The translations under genes and the position numbers were made by a program. From Ascoidea asiatica (lineage: Eukaryota > Ascomycota > Saccharomycetes > Ascoideales > Ascoideaceae): a stretch of DNA of 64,000 nt. Under the pieces are notes generated by a model. The model had not been told where the DNA came from, ran no database searches, and saw only the letters and a list, made by a program, of their open reading frames with translations. Position 1 is the first letter of the stretch. Every line of letters starts with the position of its first letter. Positions 40,366 through 52,346 of this stretch are shown here, piece by piece. The stretch is from contig BCKQ01000004.1 in the NCBI GenBank assembly GCA_001600695.1, positions 806,001-870,000 on the forward strand. Reading direction: 5' to 3'.

Positions 40366-43020
40366 ATGACTTTATTAAGTGATGATATTCCATTATCATT
40401 ATCAAGAAAAAGACCATTAGATAATTCTGATTCTTTATCTTTTGATAATATTAATATTAATAATATTATTAATAATAATAATAATAATAATAATAATGAA
40501 AAAGTTAAAATAAAGAGAAAAAAAATAAAAATTATTGAAAATGATGATGATGATGATGATGATTATGAAGACAATAATGAATTAGTTTCAAATTCAAATT
40601 CAAATTCAAATTCAAATTCAAATTCAAATCAATTGATTAATAAATCTGTTGATGATTTACCTTTAAGTTCTTTAACTTCTCAAGAATCAAATAATAATAA
40701 ATTAAATAAATTATTATCAAATGGTAATCTCAATACTACTACTACTACCACTACCACTAATAATAATAATAATAATAATAATAACATTACTAATAATAAT
40801 AGTGATGATAATAGTGATGATGAAAATCAAATATTAAGTAGTTTAAAACCTTCAAATTCAATAAATATAGAATTTAAAGAAGAATTTAAAGAAGAATTCA
40901 AAGAAGAATTCTCTCAATCAATTACTAAAAAAATAAGTAAAAAAGTATCCAAGAAAGATAAAAAAGATAAGAAAGATAAAAAATCAAAAGAAAAAGATAA
41001 AATAATAACGGAAACTAAAACTAAAATAAAATCAGAAACTAAAATTGAAACTAAATCAACTTATAAATGGTGGGAAAAAGATAATTTAATTGATTCAAAT
41101 AATGATCAAAAATGGTCAACTTTATCTCATAATGGTGTATTATTTCCACCTGAATATATACCTTTACCAAATTCAATAAAATTATATTATAATAATAATC
41201 CAATAAATAATTTACCTTTAGAAGCTGAAGAAATTGCTGGTTTTTATGCTGCTTTAATTCAAACTGATTATGCAAAAAATAAAGATTTTCAAAATAATTT
41301 CTTTAAAGATTTTAAAAATATTTTAAATAATTATAATAAAAAATTTAAAAATGATAATGAAAAAATTATTATTAAAGATTTTAATAATTTAGATTTTACT
41401 AAAATTTTTAATTATTTTGAAATTGAAAAAGAAAAAAAAAAAAAAATTCCAAATCAAATTAAAAAAAAATTAAAAGAAGAAAAAGAAAAATTAATAAATC
41501 CATATAAATTTTGTATAATTGATGGTAGAAAAGAACAAATTGGTAATTTTACAATTGAACCTCCTGGTTTATTTAGAGGTAGAGGTAATCATCCAAAAAT
41601 GGGTACTTTAAAAAAAAGAATTTATCCTGAAGATATTGTTATAAATATTGGTAAAAATGAAAAAATTCCATTACCACCAAAAGGTCATAATTGGGGTGAA
41701 ATTAGACATGATAATACTGTAACTTGGTTAGCAGCTTGGAAAGAAAATGTACTTGGTGGTGTAAAATATGTTAGATTTGCTGCAAATTCTACATTTAAAG
41801 GTATTAGTGATATGAAAAAATATGATAAATCAAGAGAATTAAAAAAATATATTAATAAAATTAGAAAAGATTATAAATTAAATTTAAAATCAAAAGAAAT
41901 GCAAAATAGACAAATTGCAGTTGCAACATATTTAATTGATGTTTTAGCTTTAAGAGCTGGTGGTGAAAAAAATATTGAAGATTTAGCTGATACTGTTGGT
42001 TGTTGTTCTTTAAGATATGAACATGTAACTTTAGAACCACCAAATTTTATTATTCTTGATTTCTTAGGTAAAGATTCTGTACCTTATCATCAAAAAGTTT
42101 CTGTTGATCAACAAGTTTTTAAAAATATTAGAATTTTTAAAAGACCTCCAAAAATTATTGGTGATCAATTATTTGATAGATTAGATCCAAGTATTTTAAA
42201 TAAATATTTACAAAGTTATATGAAAGGTTTAACTGCAAAAGTTTTTCGTACTTATAATGCTTCAAAAACTATGCAAGATTTATTAGATAAAATGGAAAAT
42301 AAAGGTACAATTCAAGAAAAAATTATTTCTTTTAAATCTGCAAATAAAGAAGTTGCAATTTTATGTAATCATCAAAAAGGTGTAACAAAAAGTTTTGAAA
42401 TAATTTATCAAAAAAATTTAGATAAAATTGAAGAAATGATTTTGCAAAAAATTAAATTAAAAAAATTAATTTTAAAAATTGATTCAAATTTAATTAAAAA
42501 AAAAAAAAAATATTTTGAAGAAATTAATGATTTTAATAATGAAAGAATTAAAAAAATTCATAAAAGAATTTTAAATAGAGAAAAAATAAAAATTGAGAAA
42601 AAATTTGAAAAAGAGAATGAAAATTTAAATTTTAATAAAGAAAAAATTTTACCAAAATCAGAATTAAAAAAAAGATTAGAAAAAATTAAAGAAATGGAAG
42701 AAAAATTTAAAAATGAATTAAATAATGAATTAAATAATGAATTTAAAAATGAATTTAAAAATGAATTAAATGTTGAAACTTTAGAAAATCAAGTACAAAA
42801 ATTAGAAATAAGAATTGAAAATGCAAATTTACAATTAAAAGATAAAGAAGATAATAAAAATGTTGCTTTAAATACATCAATTATTAATTATATTGATCCA
42901 AGATTAGTTGTAATGTTTTGTAAGAAATTTGAAGTACCAATTGAAAAAATATTTACAAAAACTTTAAGAGAAAGATTTGAATGGGCTATTGAATCAACTA
43001 ATGCAGATTGGAGATTTTAA
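40366..43020 (+). CDS. TOP1: TOP1, DNA topoisomerase IB
   Basis: 884 residues (S. cerevisiae 769). It relaxes supercoils through a transient 3'-phosphotyrosine nick. The N-terminal 230 residues are charged and low complexity (Asn, Ser, Asp, Lys runs). The core starts at YKWWEKDN and [15 protein letters not shown], then [51 protein letters not shown] and the catalytic-pocket RAGGEK near residue 533, which are near-invariant in the family. A Lys-rich coiled-coil linker follows (about 690-830), longer than in yeast. The active-site Tyr842 sits in [14 protein letters not shown], close to the end ([11 protein letters not shown]). Confidence 0.96.
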   Translation: MTLLSDDIPLSLSRKRPLDNSDSLSFDNININNIINNNNNNNNNEKVKIKRKKIKIIENDDDDDDDYEDNNELVSNSNSNSNSNSNSNQLINKSVDDLPLSSLTSQESNNNKLNKLLSNGNLNTTTTTTTTNNNNNNNNNITNNNSDDNSDDENQILSSLKPSNSINIEFKEEFKEEFKEEFSQSITKKISKKVSKKDKKDKKDKKSKEKDKIITETKTKIKSETKIETKSTYKWWEKDNLIDSNNDQKWSTLSHNGVLFPPEYIPLPNSIKLYYNNNPINNLPLEAEEIAGFYAALIQTDYAKNKDFQNNFFKDFKNILNNYNKKFKNDNEKIIIKDFNNLDFTKIFNYFEIEKEKKKKIPNQIKKKLKEEKEKLINPYKFCIIDGRKEQIGNFTIEPPGLFRGRGNHPKMGTLKKRIYPEDIVINIGKNEKIPLPPKGHNWGEIRHDNTVTWLAAWKENVLGGVKYVRFAANSTFKGISDMKKYDKSRELKKYINKIRKDYKLNLKSKEMQNRQIAVATYLIDVLALRAGGEKNIEDLADTVGCCSLRYEHVTLEPPNFIILDFLGKDSVPYHQKVSVDQQVFKNIRIFKRPPKIIGDQLFDRLDPSILNKYLQSYMKGLTAKVFRTYNASKTMQDLLDKMENKGTIQEKIISFKSANKEVAILCNHQKGVTKSFEIIYQKNLDKIEEMILQKIKLKKLILKIDSNLIKKKKKYFEEINDFNNERIKKIHKRILNREKIKIEKKFEKENENLNFNKEKILPKSELKKRLEKIKEMEEKFKNELNNELNNEFKNEFKNELNVETLENQVQKLEIRIENANLQLKDKEDNKNVALNTSIINYIDPRLVVMFCKKFEVPIEKIFTKTLRERFEWAIESTNADWRF

Positions 43021-43412
43021 TTATAAATATTGTTATATAATATATATAGTTCTACTTTCATATAGATTTTTGTTTTGTTTTTTTTTAAAAAAAGAGATTA
43101 AAATCTCAAAAATGTATTAATATTAAATAAAAATAAAAATAAAAACTATTTTCTTTTATATTCTAAATATAATTAATCATCATTTTCAAGTAAATAAATT
43201 TCTTATAAACTCAGTTTTTTGAATATAAAAGAATTTAATAGTAGTTAGTAGTAACTTAGTAACTTAGTAATTCCCGTGTGAAATGTGAAATAAGGAAATG
43301 AAAAGGAAAAAAAAAAAAAAGGTAAATTGAAATAATACTAATTTCATTTTCAATAATATTATAATTTATAGTCTTATTATTCTTGTCAGGAGTAAAAAAT
43401 ATTGAATAAAAT
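43021..43412. other. Intergenic TOP1 to SNRNP27
   Basis: 392 bp of AT-rich sequence with T runs after TOP1 and a small AGTAACTTAGTA repeat near 43240-43268. Nothing else seen. Confidence 0.5.
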
Positions 43413-43829
43413 ATGGTAAAAGATAATTTAAATAAAAAGAATATAATATACTTAAAATCAAATTCAGAAGAAAAAGTATCAGTATCCAAGAAAGGTGAAA
43501 AAAGGAAATCATATGTTCTTAATAACAACATCAAAGAAGAAGATAATGAAAAAAGAATAAATAGTGATATAAAAATGAAAAAAAAACATAAAAAAAGAAA
43601 GAAGAAAAAAAAATTAATTATAATTAAAGATTTTAAAGAAGAAAAAAACATGATTGAATTATTTGGAATTAAAGAATTTGATTCTTCAAAGGGTAAAAAA
43701 GTTGAAGGAACTGATGGTGGATATGTGAAAGTAGTCAAGACTTCAACTTTCAGACAATATATGAATAGAGATAAAGGGTTTAATAGACCATTATCACCAC
43801 CTGCTGAAGAACGAAAATCCAAGAGGTAA
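43413..43829 (+). CDS. SNRNP27-family tri-snRNP protein
   Basis: 138 residues. The N-terminal 85 are Lys-rich and disordered, in place of the RS domain of the human protein. The C-terminal block is the family signature (PF08648): FGIKEFDSSKGKKVEGTDGG, then TFRQYMNRDKGFNRPLSPP, which parallels the human SNRNP27 C-terminus (FDSTKGK..., RQYMNR.GGFNRPL). The protein is part of the human U4/U6.U5 tri-snRNP and contacts the U6/5' splice-site region before activation. A longer ORF on the opposite strand covers the same bases but shows no family match. To my knowledge S. cerevisiae has no SNRNP27. Confidence 0.85.
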   Translation: MVKDNLNKKNIIYLKSNSEEKVSVSKKGEKRKSYVLNNNIKEEDNEKRINSDIKMKKKHKKRKKKKKLIIIKDFKEEKNMIELFGIKEFDSSKGKKVEGTDGGYVKVVKTSTFRQYMNRDKGFNRPLSPPAEERKSKR

Positions 43830-44308
43830 TAATAATAACTGTAGCAAAGAGATGTTTAGTTGTGATATATATTTCATTTACAAGTTCCATTCAATTTCGT
43901 AGTCAATCTCGTAGTCAATCTCGTAGTCAATCTCGTAGTCGAAGTCTTCAGTAAAGCTTTATTTTATTTTATTATCTGAAGCATTATCTGAAGCATTGTT
44001 ATTATTAATTTGTTATTAATTTGTTGTTAATTTGTTGTTATTTACGCGACTTTATTTGGTTCGCTTTTCGCGTTTTTGTGTTTTTGTTTTTGTGTTTTTG
44101 TTTTTGTGTTTTTGTGTTCTCGGCGCGTTGGAATTCAAAATCAGAAGCAAAAAGAATTTGGAAGCGAGCAAAGAAAAGAAGAAAAGAAGAAGAAGAAGAA
44201 GAAGAAGAAGAAGAAGAAAGTGATTAGCTGGTTGTGTCTTTATCTTTATCTTGTATCTTTATCTTTATCTTGTATCTTGCATGTTTTCTTCTGTTGTTTA
44301 TACTTACT
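43830..44308. promoter_or_regulatory. Intergenic SNRNP27 to ELG1, with 12-bp minisatellite
   Basis: 479 bp. CGTAGTCAATCT repeats about 4 times at 43893-43941. TTTTTGTG repeats at 44070-44118, GAA repeats (44185-44219) and a TTTATCTTTATC leader precede ELG1. Upstream open frames here begin only at non-ATG codons. Confidence 0.5.
43893..43941. repeat. 12-bp minisatellite CGTAGTCAATCT
   Basis: About four head-to-tail copies, the last diverging to CGTAGTCGAAGT, in the SNRNP27-ELG1 intergenic. Confidence 0.9.
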
Positions 44309-45229
44309 ATGAGCAAGACTAAAATATCAAAAAAAACACAGGCGACATTTGGAAAGTCTAGTGATGGACTGGTGATTGTGGGTTGTTCAGTGGATTCAAA
44401 ATCTACAACTCCAATAACTTCAATAACTCCAATTGAAGTATTGGATTCTGATGATCTGGAAAATGAAGTATCTGATCCTGATCTTGATCCTGATCTTGAT
44501 CTTGAACTTGAACTTGATAATGAATCTTCATCGAATAAATTAAGTCTTTCTCAAATAGAATCTGAAGTATTTCAAAATATTCCTGGTGCAAAGAAATTAA
44601 GTGTGAATGATTTTTTAAAAATGTCAAAAGAGAGAAAATTAGATTTGAAGAATAAAGAGAAATTAAAAGAGAATATTAAAAAAAAAGAGAAAATTTTAAA
44701 GAAATCTAAAAAAATAATAATTCCAACTTTTTTAATAAAAATTATATTCAAAAATTTTAAAAATATAATAAAAGCTAAACAAATGATTGAAAATTCTCAA
44801 AATCCATTTTTCACAAGAGGTAATATAAGTTCATTTGAAATTGATGAAATTGATGAAATTGATGAAATTATTCAATTATCATTTCCAATAACTTTAAAAT
44901 TTAAAAATTTTGAAAATATATTAAAATTAAATAAATTTATTAATAATCCTATAATTAATTCAAATTTATATAATAAAAAATTTATTAAAAATTTTAAAAA
45001 TCCATTTTTTGAATCTGTAAAGAAAAAAGTAGAATTAAATAATCTTAATAATATCACAAATAATAATAATAATAATAATAAAATAAAAAAAATGAAATTA
45101 TTACATATTAGACTTCCTTTAAGAGATGAATTTTCTGTATATGATAAAGAATATGAACTTTCTTTTTATAATTCTCTTAAATTAAATTCAATAACTTTTA
45201 AAATGAATGATTTCTTTAATATTAATAAT

Positions 45230-45269
<40 letters not shown>

Positions 45270-47719
45270 TCATAAATTTAGAATCTTCTTTTAAAAATTA
45301 TTCGGATTTAAAATCAATAAATGAAAATATAAATGAAAATATGAATGAAAATAAAATTTCAAATCTTAATAATTTTCAATATTTTAATTATTCTTATCAA
45401 TATAAACAATCAACAAATAATAAAATTATTCATAATCTTAAAAATGATTCAAAATTATTTAATTTATTAAATTCATCTCCATGTTTTGAAAAATTTAAAT
45501 ATTTTATTATAAATAATCCAAAATTTCCTAAATTAAAAAATCTTCAAAAATTTTTTTTAAATGGTTTAAAAACTCAATTATGGCAAGATTTTTTTTCTCC
45601 ATTAAATTCAAAACAATTAATTATTAATAAAATTTTAATTTCAACTATTTTTTCATGGTTAAAAATTGCTTTTAAAAAATTAAATACTCAAAAAAAACAA
45701 ACTTTTTTTAAATCAAATAAAAAAAAAAAATTAAAAAATTTTATTAATAATACTTATGGTTATAATGGTGATTCTGATTTAAATGATTTTATTGTAAATG
45801 ATAATAATATAGAATATTTTAATCAAAAAGATATTTTATATGATAAATTTATAACTAATAATTCTTTTTCTCAAAATTCAAAAATCATTTCAAATCATTA
45901 TTCTTCACAATCTTTTTTTCCTTTAATGATTATTTCTGGACCTTCTGGTTGTGGTAAAACTTCAACAATATATGCTATAATGAAAGAACTTTCAGGTTAT
46001 GTTCATGAAATTAATTCAAATCAATCTAGATCAAAAAAAGATATTTTATCTTCTTTAAAAGAACTTACAACTACAAGAAGTATACATCAAAATTCAAAAC
46101 ATCAATCTTTACAAAAAAATATTTTAAATCACACAATTATAGAAAAAGAAATTGAAAAAAAAAATAATCATTTTCAACAAGGTTTAATATTATTTGAAAA
46201 TATTGATATTTTATTTGAAGATTTTGATAAAAATTTTTGGGAAGCTTTAAAAGATATTTTAAATATAACTAGAAAACCAATAATTTTAACTTGTGAAGAT
46301 GTTAATAGAATACCTTCTGAAATTCTTCAAATTTCAATGGATCAAAATTCTTATTTTCAATTTGATGATGATTGTATTGATGAAACTGAAATGGAATATT
46401 ATTTATGGCTTTGTTGTTTTACTGGTTCAAAATGTAAAATTAGTCATACTCAAATTAATCAAATAGTTAAAAAAAATAAATTAAATTTAAAAAAAAGTAT
46501 TAATGAACTTCAATGGATTTGTCTTAATCCCCAATCCAAAGAATACCTTCAAGGAGATAATCTTTACTCTGAAGAAAATTTAAATGATAAAGATACAAAA
46601 ATAATTGAACAAATAGAAAATCAAGAAAATCAAGAAAATCAAGAAAATCAAGAAAATCAGGAAAATCTTGATAAAAAACAAGGATCAGACTGGTCTATTC
46701 CAATAGATTTGGGAGATGACGAATCTGACAATGGAATAATAGAGATTAATAGCAGTGGTGAAGATAGTGATTTCAGCCCATGCTTAGAAAGTGATACAAA
46801 TATTATATTACCTAGTGAAAACCTAGAAAGTGAGGACAAAGGTATTCTGAATTTTAAATTGAAATTTAAAGGTTCAAATATACGTGATTTCCAAATAAAA
46901 GTTCGATGTCCAAAACAGAATGAGAGAAAAAGTATTGATGAAGTTAAAAGTAAAAAAATATCATTATCTGAAATATCGCAGGAATTTGATCTTCTTTCAA
47001 TGTCTGATGTCATCTCTAACAATACATATTCATCAATAAGTCACTTTGATATAAATCAGGAGATGTATAGATTTGATCAAACGGAAAAGGATAAATTGAA
47101 AAATAAAGATAAAGACAGAGATAAAGATATAAACCAACTAATATTCGATGATTGTTTACCTGATGATTTTGAAGATGATAAGATCATTACTGGAGAAAAC
47201 GAGCGTCTTTTATCTGATTCAGATTATATTAATATACCTTGTTTTAATTTCGAATTGAATTTTGGAGTTGAACTACTGAGAGAGTTAAAATACAATACAG
47301 ATCATGATAAAGAAATCAGAAAAACGTTAAAACAATCACAGGAAAAAGAAATATCTTTAGGTTTAATCACTCAAGAATTAAAATCGTTTTTATCCAGCAG
47401 GTACAAGCCTCATGTTACTCAAAAAATAAAACGATTAACAAGATCTGGATTTGGACTAGATAGTAAACAAACTATTGAAATAAGAGGGTCTGATTCTATA
47501 AATATTCTATCATCTAAAAAAATTTTAATTGAAATGGCTCCGATTGTAAGAAAAATGGCTGAAAATGAAAATGTAATTGAAGAACTTAATAATCTTGCTG
47601 AGCATGAAAACCCAAAGTCTTCAAAACAAGAATTGTTTGTAAATGGAATATATAGACCATCTTGCTTTGATGGTGATGGTTTAGAATTATTGAAAACTTT
47701 TTCAATCTCCACTTCCTAA
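44309..47719 (+). CDS. ELG1: ELG1, large subunit of the alternative RFC that unloads PCNA
   Basis: 1136 residues from the first ATG (S. cerevisiae 791). Elg1 replaces Rfc1 in an RFC-like complex and removes PCNA (and SUMO-PCNA) from DNA after replication. Visible parts: the short N-terminal KLSVNDFLKM motif, an acidic SUMO-interaction-like segment near the start (GLVIVGCSVDS and acidic Asp/Glu repeats), TQLWQDFFSP preceding the AAA domain, Walker A GPSGCGKTS (residues 544-552), ELSGYVHEINSNQSRS, and KPIILTCEDVNRIPSE (sensor region). The Walker B position reads LILFENIDILFED, as expected for an RFC-large-subunit relative. Several Asn runs and an ENQENQ repeat (46612-46668) explain the extra length. 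Confidence 0.88.
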
Positions 47720-48436
47720 ATATATTTATTACCGGAAGCTGTGATAAGCTCCAAACAATCATAAGTATCTCTTTGAAACCCTGTTTTTTTTCTATTGTGT
47801 TTTATAACATATCCATTTATTGGTGAAACAGATTCATTGAATACCTAATTATAGACGATTTTTTTTTTTATTTTGCATCGAATAATCCATTTAACATAAT
47901 TTATTAATTAAAAAGTTCTTTGTTTCGCGTAAAACTGATTTACTTCGGGTCTCTTATTTGTTCTGCAAGTCAAAGCGGGAACACGCTTTTATCATCACCC
48001 ACACCAAACCCAAACAGCCGGTACCGTAACCTTATTCGCTGGCAGCCTAAACGGGATTTTGGACTTTTTTGAAGCTCGTCTAAAATGAAAAAAGATTGAT
48101 TTGAATGAAATATTTAAGAAATCTTAATATCTTGAATGGAATTAACATAGATATCACGTCTAATAATGGCTTTTAATATTCAATTGTAATATGGTTTATG
48201 GTTCACAATGAATTGATGGTAGTTAAGTCGTTTAATATCTATTATTACATTTGGTCCTTGTAATTTACTTTTGAAGAAACGACTATGTTTGTTGATATAT
48301 TAAGGCAATGTATTGCTCATATTTATTTTTGTTTCAATTGTTGCAAATTATAATAAAAGAAAAAGTCAATAGAAAATATTTTCATTTATAATTACACTTT
48401 ACTAAAGAATTATCAATTATATGAAAAATTACCACA
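47720..48436. promoter_or_regulatory. Intergenic ELG1 to GPI protein
   Basis: 717 bp. A GC-richer stretch (47930-48075) includes CACCCACACCAAACCC (from 47996), C/A-rich like a telomere or Rap1-type site, and CGGTACCG, a palindrome at about 48019-48026. The remainder is AT-rich. Confidence 0.4.
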
Positions 48437-49684
48437 ATGCTTTTTAGTCAAATTTCTTGGATCTTCATAGTATTTTCACTTCAGAATATCAGCCTAGTAT
48501 TGGGTGCTGATTCAAGTGATGAATATGCTACCACATTAACTTCAACAGCTACTGCAACAACATATGAAATAGTTGCTCCTACTGATACTGATTCCTCCGA
48601 CTCTTCTAATTCTTCAACAACTGGATTAATATTTGAGACTGTCAGTGATAGTTCAGATTCAGATTCAGATTCTACATCATTTGCTTTTGACATTGCTACA
48701 TCAGAAGAAACAGAAGAATCATCAACATCTAAAACAACACAAACTATTTATTCAACAAGAACCGTTGATGGAATAATTATTCCAATTTCAACTATAACAG
48801 GAGCTGCTTCAACAATTTTATCATCGGGTTATGTTGTTTCAACAATTACTTCAACAACATTAATTCCAGTAACTTCAACTTATACTTCAAAAGGAAAAGA
48901 TACAATTTTAGTTGTTACAACTTATACACAAACAATTGAAACAACATCATGTGTTACATCAGTTGAAACTTCAATGATTATATCTACAGTATCAACTGAA
49001 AAAATTACTCATACTTCATGTTTTGATTCTGAATGTACAAAAGTTTCAAGTTCAACATATATTGCAAATTTTGGTCAATCTTCTAGTTCTTCTATTCCAA
49101 CATCATCATCATCATCTTCATCTTCATCTTCATCATTTTATTTCACTCCAGTAAGTTCTTCAAGTTTTTCATTTCCTTCCTCAAGTTCATCAATTATTCC
49201 AAAATCTTCAAGCTCAAGTTCAAAAAATAGTACTTCAACAACAGATTGTGATTGTGAAAGTAAAGAAACAGAATTAGTTATTGTATATTCATCTTCAACA
49301 GTTACTCTAGATGATGATTCCAATGAAACAAATACAGGATCCAATTTAGTTTTGATTACATCAGAATATTCAGAAGAATCAAGTACAGGAACTAATTCTG
49401 ATAATTTTTTCACAATTGCTACAACAACAAGTGAATCTAATGGATTTTTTATTAGTGAAACTGGAAGTTCAGCTGCAACAACAAGTGGATTTTTCTTAAC
49501 TGGAAATGAAGATTCAACAGGTAGTATTACTAATTCAGCCACAACACTTTCAACATCAGTTAGTAATGGATTTGCAAGTGAATCAACTAGTGGAGGATAT
49601 ATTTTTGAAGAAAATTCAGGAAATAGATTAACAGGAATTTCATTTTTTTCAATTATTGTTTCTTTTGTATTAATGTTTATTTAA
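48437..49684 (+). CDS. Ser/Thr-rich GPI-anchored cell-wall protein
   Basis: 415 residues. A signal peptide (MLFSQISWIFIVFSLQNISLVLGA, cleavage near residue 24), a body of more than 40% Ser/Thr suited to heavy O-mannosylation, and a C-terminal hydrophobic tail (ISFFSIIVSFVLMFI) preceded by a small-residue region near SGNR that could be the omega site. The middle (about 110-200) is less repetitive, with cysteines (ETTSCVTSVETS, THTSCFDSECTK) that recall domains in yeast flocculin and mannoprotein families. Function is probably structural or adhesive in the cell wall. The Ser runs are encoded by TCA/TCT blocks. Confidence 0.8.
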   Translation: MLFSQISWIFIVFSLQNISLVLGADSSDEYATTLTSTATATTYEIVAPTDTDSSDSSNSSTTGLIFETVSDSSDSDSDSTSFAFDIATSEETEESSTSKTTQTIYSTRTVDGIIIPISTITGAASTILSSGYVVSTITSTTLIPVTSTYTSKGKDTILVVTTYTQTIETTSCVTSVETSMIISTVSTEKITHTSCFDSECTKVSSSTYIANFGQSSSSSIPTSSSSSSSSSSSFYFTPVSSSSFSFPSSSSSIIPKSSSSSSKNSTSTTDCDCESKETELVIVYSSSTVTLDDDSNETNTGSNLVLITSEYSEESSTGTNSDNFFTIATTTSESNGFFISETGSSAATTSGFFLTGNEDSTGSITNSATTLSTSVSNGFASESTSGGYIFEENSGNRLTGISFFSIIVSFVLMFI

Positions 49685-50342
49685 ATGGTTATTTAAATGA
49701 TATGTTTTAGTTCTTATTTTTTATTATTTATTTTCATTTTTCATTTTAGTTTTCAAAGTGGGTTTATATGTATTTTTTTTTTTTTTTTTCTTTCATTTTC
49801 GGTTAATTAAACTGGTTCATTTTAGGTTTCTATCATTAGTATTGTTATTATTATTTTCATAAGCAATTAAAGTTCAAAGAAGGTTAATTATATTTTCTAT
49901 AAGATTATAAAATTAAAATTCAAATAATTTTTTTCATAAATTTTCAAAATTCATTTATTATTAATTATAATTTAAATTGTTATTCCTAAAGTTTCATTTT
50001 GTTTCATTTTGTTTCATTTAGTTTTTTTTTCGGATTCGAGTAACAATTAATTATGATTATAATTATCATTTCCTTTTCATTATTATATTCAATTTCCTTA
50101 TCATTATCATTATCATAATTAGAATATAATAATTTATCAATTTCCATTATTTAATTTGAGTTTTAATAATAAAGTGTTTAAAAGTTCAAAGGGTTTTAAG
50201 TTTTATAATTCATATAAAAATCTTTTTCATTTAATTTTTATTGTAAATATATATATTTTATTTTATTGATTTATTATATAGTTAATTTTAATATATATTA
50301 AATATTTTATTATGTATTTTATTAAGTATTTTATTGAATATT
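49685..50342. other. Convergent intergenic, T-rich
   Basis: 658 bp with long T runs (for example about 49771-49790) and GTTTCATTTT triplication near 49990-50020. Nothing gene-like seen. Confidence 0.5.
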
Positions 50343-51050
50343 TTATTGAGTATTTTTTTGAATATCATCAGGTAAGTCTTTTGGTAATTCTTCTTGAATA
50401 TTATCTTCAATATAAATTGGAGAAGGAGAAAATAAAGAAGCAGCTTGATAAGATAATTTAGTTATAGTTTCATAAGTTGAATTAATTCTTGAAGATAAAT
50501 TTGAATTTGATTGAGGATTATTAAAATTATTAATTAAAGATTTTAATAAATTATTTGATAATCTTGAAGTAATTCTTAAAGTTCTTGAAAATTCATTTGA
50601 ATAACCATTATTTGAAACTTTATTACAATTTAAATTTTTAAATAAATTTGAAGATTGTAAATTATTATTAATTGGTTTTAAAATTGGATCAAATGAAGAT
50701 CTTATAATTGGTTTATAAATGATATTATCATTATTATAAGAAATATTATTAGTTGTAATATAATAATTTGAATAAGTTTTACGAAAATTATTTGAAATAC
50801 CTTTTATTGGTCTTATAATTTTTTCAAATACAGAATTATCTAAACCTGATTTATCTTCAGTACTTGTTAATAAAGGATTATAATTTTCTAAATTATTACC
50901 ATTATTATTACCATTATTATTACCATTATTATTATTATTATTTTTATTATCATTCATAAATGAATTGAATTCAGATGTTTTCAATTCAAAAATCTTTGGT
51001 TCTTGATTTAAATAAATAGTTTTATTTTGATCTGAGAATCTTAAAGACAT
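50343..51050 (-). CDS. Hypothetical protein, Asn/Ser-rich
   Basis: 235 residues, not recognised. The start (MSLRFSDQNKTIYL) is followed by an Asn/Gly tract (AAT/GGT repeats), a conserved-looking segment SVFEKIIRPIKGISNNFRKTY (residues about 80-100) and a helical stretch TYETITKLSYQAASLF near residue 200, before an acidic Pro-rich tail. No signal peptide, membrane segment or zinc motif is visible. The ORF is uninterrupted and its codon use matches its neighbours, so I treat it as real. It is divergent from the PDR16-like gene. Confidence 0.6.
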   Translation of the reverse strand: MSLRFSDQNKTIYLNQEPKIFELKTSEFNSFMNDNKNNNNNNGNNNGNNNGNNLENYNPLLTSTEDKSGLDNSVFEKIIRPIKGISNNFRKTYSNYYITTNNISYNNDNIIYKPIIRSSFDPILKPINNNLQSSNLFKNLNCNKVSNNGYSNEFSRTLRITSRLSNNLLKSLINNFNNPQSNSNLSSRINSTYETITKLSYQAASLFSPSPIYIEDNIQEELPKDLPDDIQKNTQ

Positions 51051-51946
51051 TTTAAGGATAAACTTTTTTCTTTTTTGATATTTGATACTTGATATTATTT
51101 AGTTATATATTTTCTTGATAAATATGAATGATTATCATTTAGCAAAGTATTGAAACTGACTATAATTGGAATAATGATCAAGATCATTAATTGAAATAAA
51201 TAATCATTTTATAGAATATATTTGCTAGTTTTCAGTTCCCAGAGAATACAACAGAAAACATTCATAACAGAAATAAACAGTGAACAGTCATAGAAATGAC
51301 CATTGAAACCCATTAAAATTGCCACAAAATGAAGAAAATGAAGAAAATGAAGAAAATGAGTTAAATGCTTCTGTTTTTGTTTCTTTTGCTTCTTCTGCTG
51401 CTTCTGCTTCTGAAATTAATTTAAATCATGAAATTAATAAACTCAAATCACATGATATGATTATGTAATCAATATTCACATGCTTATATGACACCATATT
51501 TATGGCTCTTCTTTAACTGCACATACATGTATACATCTACCTTGCATGCACCGACCTACTTTACTGTACATGACCCCTGGCGCTGGTCCGGATGCGGCAC
51601 TTTTCTCTGTTCCCGGCCCGGCTTTTGATCCGGTTCGTCCTCCAGTGACAAATTCACTTTTCATTGCTTGACAAACTTATTCTTTATTCTTTATTCCGTA
51701 CTGCAGTTTTTATATTCTTTGGAGTCAAAATAAAGCTACTTTTCAAAGTCAGTCAATAATCGTAAAGAAAATCAATCCATCTTCAAATATAAAAAAAAAA
51801 AATATATTATTATTGTAAAAGTGTTTTTATTTTATATTCGATTCTAAAGATCATTATCAAATAATCACATTTTTCAAATTATCAAACTATTAAATAATTA
51901 AATTTGTAATCAATCAAATTCTGCAATCAATCAAATAATATTCAAA
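51051..51946. promoter_or_regulatory. Divergent promoter, hypothetical gene / PDR16-like
   Basis: 896 bp. A 9-bp GAAGAAAAT x4 tandem (51330-51360), then a GC-rich patch (51545-51655) with several CCGG words (GGTCCGG, CCCGGCCCGGC, GATCCGGTTCG). CGG-type half-sites here could serve Zn2Cys6 regulators such as Pdr1-type factors, which is inference only. Confidence 0.4.
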
Positions 51947-52285
51947 ATGGAAACTGTTAAAACTCATCCAATAAATGCTCCAAATATTTTACCAAGACAA
52001 AAATTAAATTTAAAAGAAAATGAATTAAATATGTTAAATGAAATAATTACATATTTTAAAGAAAATACAAAAATAAATGAAAATAATTTATCACTTATGG
52101 AAAAATCTTGGCTTACAAAAGATTGTATATTAAGATATTTAAGAGCAACAAAATTTAATAAAAATGAAACAATAAAAAGAATTAAAAATTCAATAATTTG
52201 GAGAAGAAATTTTGGTATTTCAAATGGTATTTATGGTAATTATTTAAATGATTTATTACCAATTGAATTTAAAAATGATTTAAAA

Positions 52286-52346
<61 letters not shown>

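Noticed and set aside
43256-43822. 188-residue ORF on the minus strand
   Set aside because: It is the antisense shadow of the SNRNP27 gene; its composition is Phe/Leu/Ser from reversed Lys codons and no motif is visible.
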